Positions 41,617 to 42,615 of a stretch of DNA of 42,615 nucleotides are shown here, piece by piece. The notes beneath the pieces are model-generated. The model did not search any database. It was not told where the DNA came from and saw only the letters and a list, made by a program, of their open reading frames with translations. This DNA comes from Candidatus Eremiobacterota bacterium (lineage in GTDB: Bacteria; Vulcanimicrobiota; Vulcanimicrobiia; Vulcanimicrobiales; Vulcanimicrobiaceae): contig JAFAKB010000089.1 in assembly GCA_019235885.1 (NCBI GenBank), positions 1 to 42,615 of the forward strand. Reading direction: 5' to 3'. The position numbers and the translations under genes are program-made. Position 1 is the first letter of the stretch. Each line of letters begins with the position of its first letter.

Positions 41617-41883
41617 ATGAACTTCATCGAGCAGGTCGACAAGGGCGCTCTCGAAAGCCGGACCCCGATCGCGGAGTCGGACGGGTTCGCGATCTACGCC
41701 GTCGGCGCGGACACGTATCTGCTGGTGCAGCGGCATCAGGCGATGCCGTGGACCGCCGTGCAGCTCTCCGGCGACGGGGTCTTTCGCGTCGGCTCGCTGT
41801 TGGTCAACGCGATGCGCCACCTCTACCGCGACGTCGCGTCGAACCTCTCTCCGATGGCGCTGGAAGCGAAGCGCCGCGATTAA
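41617..41883 (+). CDS. Small hypothetical protein
   Basis: An 88-aa protein without signal peptide or membrane helix and without a family I recognise. It has a probable beta-rich middle (GFAIYAVGADTYLLVQRH, AVQLSGDGVFRVGSLLV) and a basic C-terminal helix (MALEAKRRD). It begins 8 nt after the small exported protein gene; the intervening bases (AGCTGGCGAC) give only a weak Shine-Dalgarno. Its stop codon lies in the loop of a strong hairpin shared with the convergent cytochrome gene. Coding status is supported by tandem position and the good fit of the frame to the gap. Confidence 0.6.
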   Translation: MNFIEQVDKGALESRTPIAESDGFAIYAVGADTYLLVQRHQAMPWTAVQLSGDGVFRVGSLLVNAMRHLYRDVASNLSPMALEAKRRD

Positions 41884-41895
41884 GGCTCGCGGCGC
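41871..41895. terminator. Bidirectional hairpin between convergent genes
   Basis: GCGCCGCGA - TTAAGGC - TCGCGGCGC is a perfect 9-bp stem with a 7-nt loop, and the loop includes the TAA of the small hypothetical gene. It lies at a convergent junction. On the minus strand it is followed by TTCGCTTCC. The location and stem strength support termination; the weak T-run is typical of high-GC genomes. Confidence 0.6.
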
Positions 41896-41901
41896 CCGCT
41901 G

Positions 41902-42615
41902 CTACTTTCCGCCGAGCGCTTTCGCGACGTCGGCTTCGGTCACCGGCGCGGCTTTGTTGCCCCACGAGCTGCGGATGTAGCTGACCACCTCGGCGATCTG
42001 CTTGTTGCTGAGCGTGCTCTTCCACGGCGGCATCGTGCCGTTCCACTCCTGCCCCTTCACCACGATCTTCCCGTTCAAGCCGTTGGCGACGATCGTGATG
42101 ACCTTCTTCGGATCGCCCGTCACGACGTCGTTGCCGGCGAGCGGCGGCGCGACGCTCGGCGTCCCTTGGCCGTTCGCGGCGTGGCAGCCGGAGCAGTTCG
42201 TCGTGAACACGGTCGCGCCGCCGGTGTTGTTTCCGGGACCGCCCGCGGCCGCGCCGCCGTTGGGGTTGTTGCCGGGCTGCCCGATTTGCGGCGCACCGCC
42301 GCCGGTCGTCGCCACGTTGCCGGCGGTGCCGCCGACGAGGCCGCGCGCCACCTGTCCTTCGACGACGTTGTACTGCCCGAAGAAGCTCAGCGCGATCGCG
42401 CCGGCGAGCGTCAGCGCGGTGATGCCGAGAATCCAGGGGCGCCGTGAAGGACGCCGCGACGGGTTGCGGTCGATGAACGGCAGCAGGATCAGCAGCAGGA
42501 CCAGCACGCCGGGCATGATGATCGTCGCGAACAGCGTCGCGATCTGCACGATCTGCGCCGGCAACTTTCCGACCACGTCGAGCAGCGCGTAGAGCGCGAG
42601 GAAATACCAGGCCGG
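41902..42615 (-). CDS. Cytochrome b C-terminal domain fused to cytochrome c (bc complex subunit, cut by window edge)
   Basis: C-terminal 237 residues of a menaquinol/quinol:cytochrome c reductase subunit of the QcrC type, in which the subunit IV part of cytochrome b is fused to a cytochrome c. The first residues visible (PAWYFLALYALLDVV) are the PxWYF motif of cytochrome b helix F, followed by IIMPGVLVLLLILLPFIDRNPSRRPSRRP. After one more helix and a Gly/Asn/Pro linker comes the haem c site CSGCH, with the axial Met probably in GTMPPW. The frame is open to the window edge, so the N-terminal part and any qcrA/qcrB partners lie beyond it. Electrons would go on to an oxidase or to soluble cytochromes. 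Confidence 0.88.
   Translation of the reverse strand, partial: PAWYFLALYALLDVVGKLPAQIVQIATLFATIIMPGVLVLLLILLPFIDRNPSRRPSRRPWILGITALTLAGAIALSFFGQYNVVEGQVARGLVGGTAGNVATTGGGAPQIGQPGNNPNGGAAAGGPGNNTGGATVFTTNCSGCHAANGQGTPSVAPPLAGNDVVTGDPKKVITIVANGLNGKIVVKGQEWNGTMPPWKSTLSNKQIAEVVSYIRSSWGNKAAPVTEADVAKALGGK

Noticed and set aside
1-42615. tRNA, rRNA genes, CRISPR arrays, complete insertion sequences or prophage genes
   Set aside because: Looked for on both strands; no cloverleaf, no regularly spaced repeats, no transposase or integrase motifs were seen.

Overview
The window is a high-GC chromosomal segment from a diderm, respiring bacterium. A TonB-type protein and two lipoproteins argue for an outer membrane, and a cytochrome bd oxidase plus a bc-complex subunit argue for aerobic respiration. 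GC content, tight 4-nt gene overlaps and the gene mix would fit Candidatus Eremiobacterota (WPS-2) or a similar deep lineage. That assignment is an inference: no rRNA or other phylogenetic marker is present.

Layout. 1-5.7 kb (minus): cydB (cut by the window edge) and cydA, a secreted monohaem CxxCH protein, and a secreted beta-propeller/phosphoesterase. 5.8-6.5 kb (plus): a lower-GC RelE/ParE toxin with its probable antitoxin. 6.5-8.7 kb: chrA and a branched-chain aminotransferase, divergent, with start codons sharing one CATG. 8.7-11.1 kb (plus): a beta-helix lipoprotein and a GT39-type glycosyltransferase with a frameshift near its 3' end. 11.3-13.1 kb: a low-GC XRE-ImmA/IrrE plus DUF4411 (PIN) cassette, followed by a decayed second copy of the glycosyltransferase tail. 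13.2-18.7 kb (minus): a class A beta-lactamase-like protein and a BMP-family ABC importer operon (lipoprotein, double ATPase, two permeases). 18.8-21.4 kb (plus): an AI-2E-type transporter, arginase and a CPCC-domain protein. 21.4-26.2 kb (minus): a nucleotidyltransferase-like protein, then glcD-glpK-glpD. 26.2-31.4 kb: an Ldh2-type dehydrogenase, TonB, glutaredoxin, an EmrB-type exporter, a DUF92 protein and a shortened DUF3800 protein. 31.5-39.3 kb (minus): a tetrapyrrole operon. 39.3-42.6 kb: a second GT39 protein, two small unknown proteins and a cytochrome b/c fusion cut by the window edge.

How genes work together. The tetrapyrrole operon runs sirC-hemC-(half hemD) fusion, hemB, mobA, hemL, hemA, cobA-hemD. 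It covers glutamyl-tRNA to uroporphyrinogen III and on to precorrin-2/sirohydrochlorin, which suits a genome segment rich in haem proteins. glpK and glpD convert glycerol to dihydroxyacetone phosphate; glcD and the divergent Ldh2-type enzyme act on 2-hydroxyacids. The importer probably takes up nucleosides or a similar small ligand.

Most unusual points: the SirC-HemC-HemD fusion with a one-lobed HemD domain; the toxin-antitoxin-like cassette bracketed by an intact and a decayed glycosyltransferase tail; two genes with no usable ATG/GTG/TTG start (CTGA or ATC starts); a shared TACACT-N6-ATG arrangement suggesting leaderless transcripts; and a 32-bp repeat placed at two start regions of the tetrapyrrole operon.
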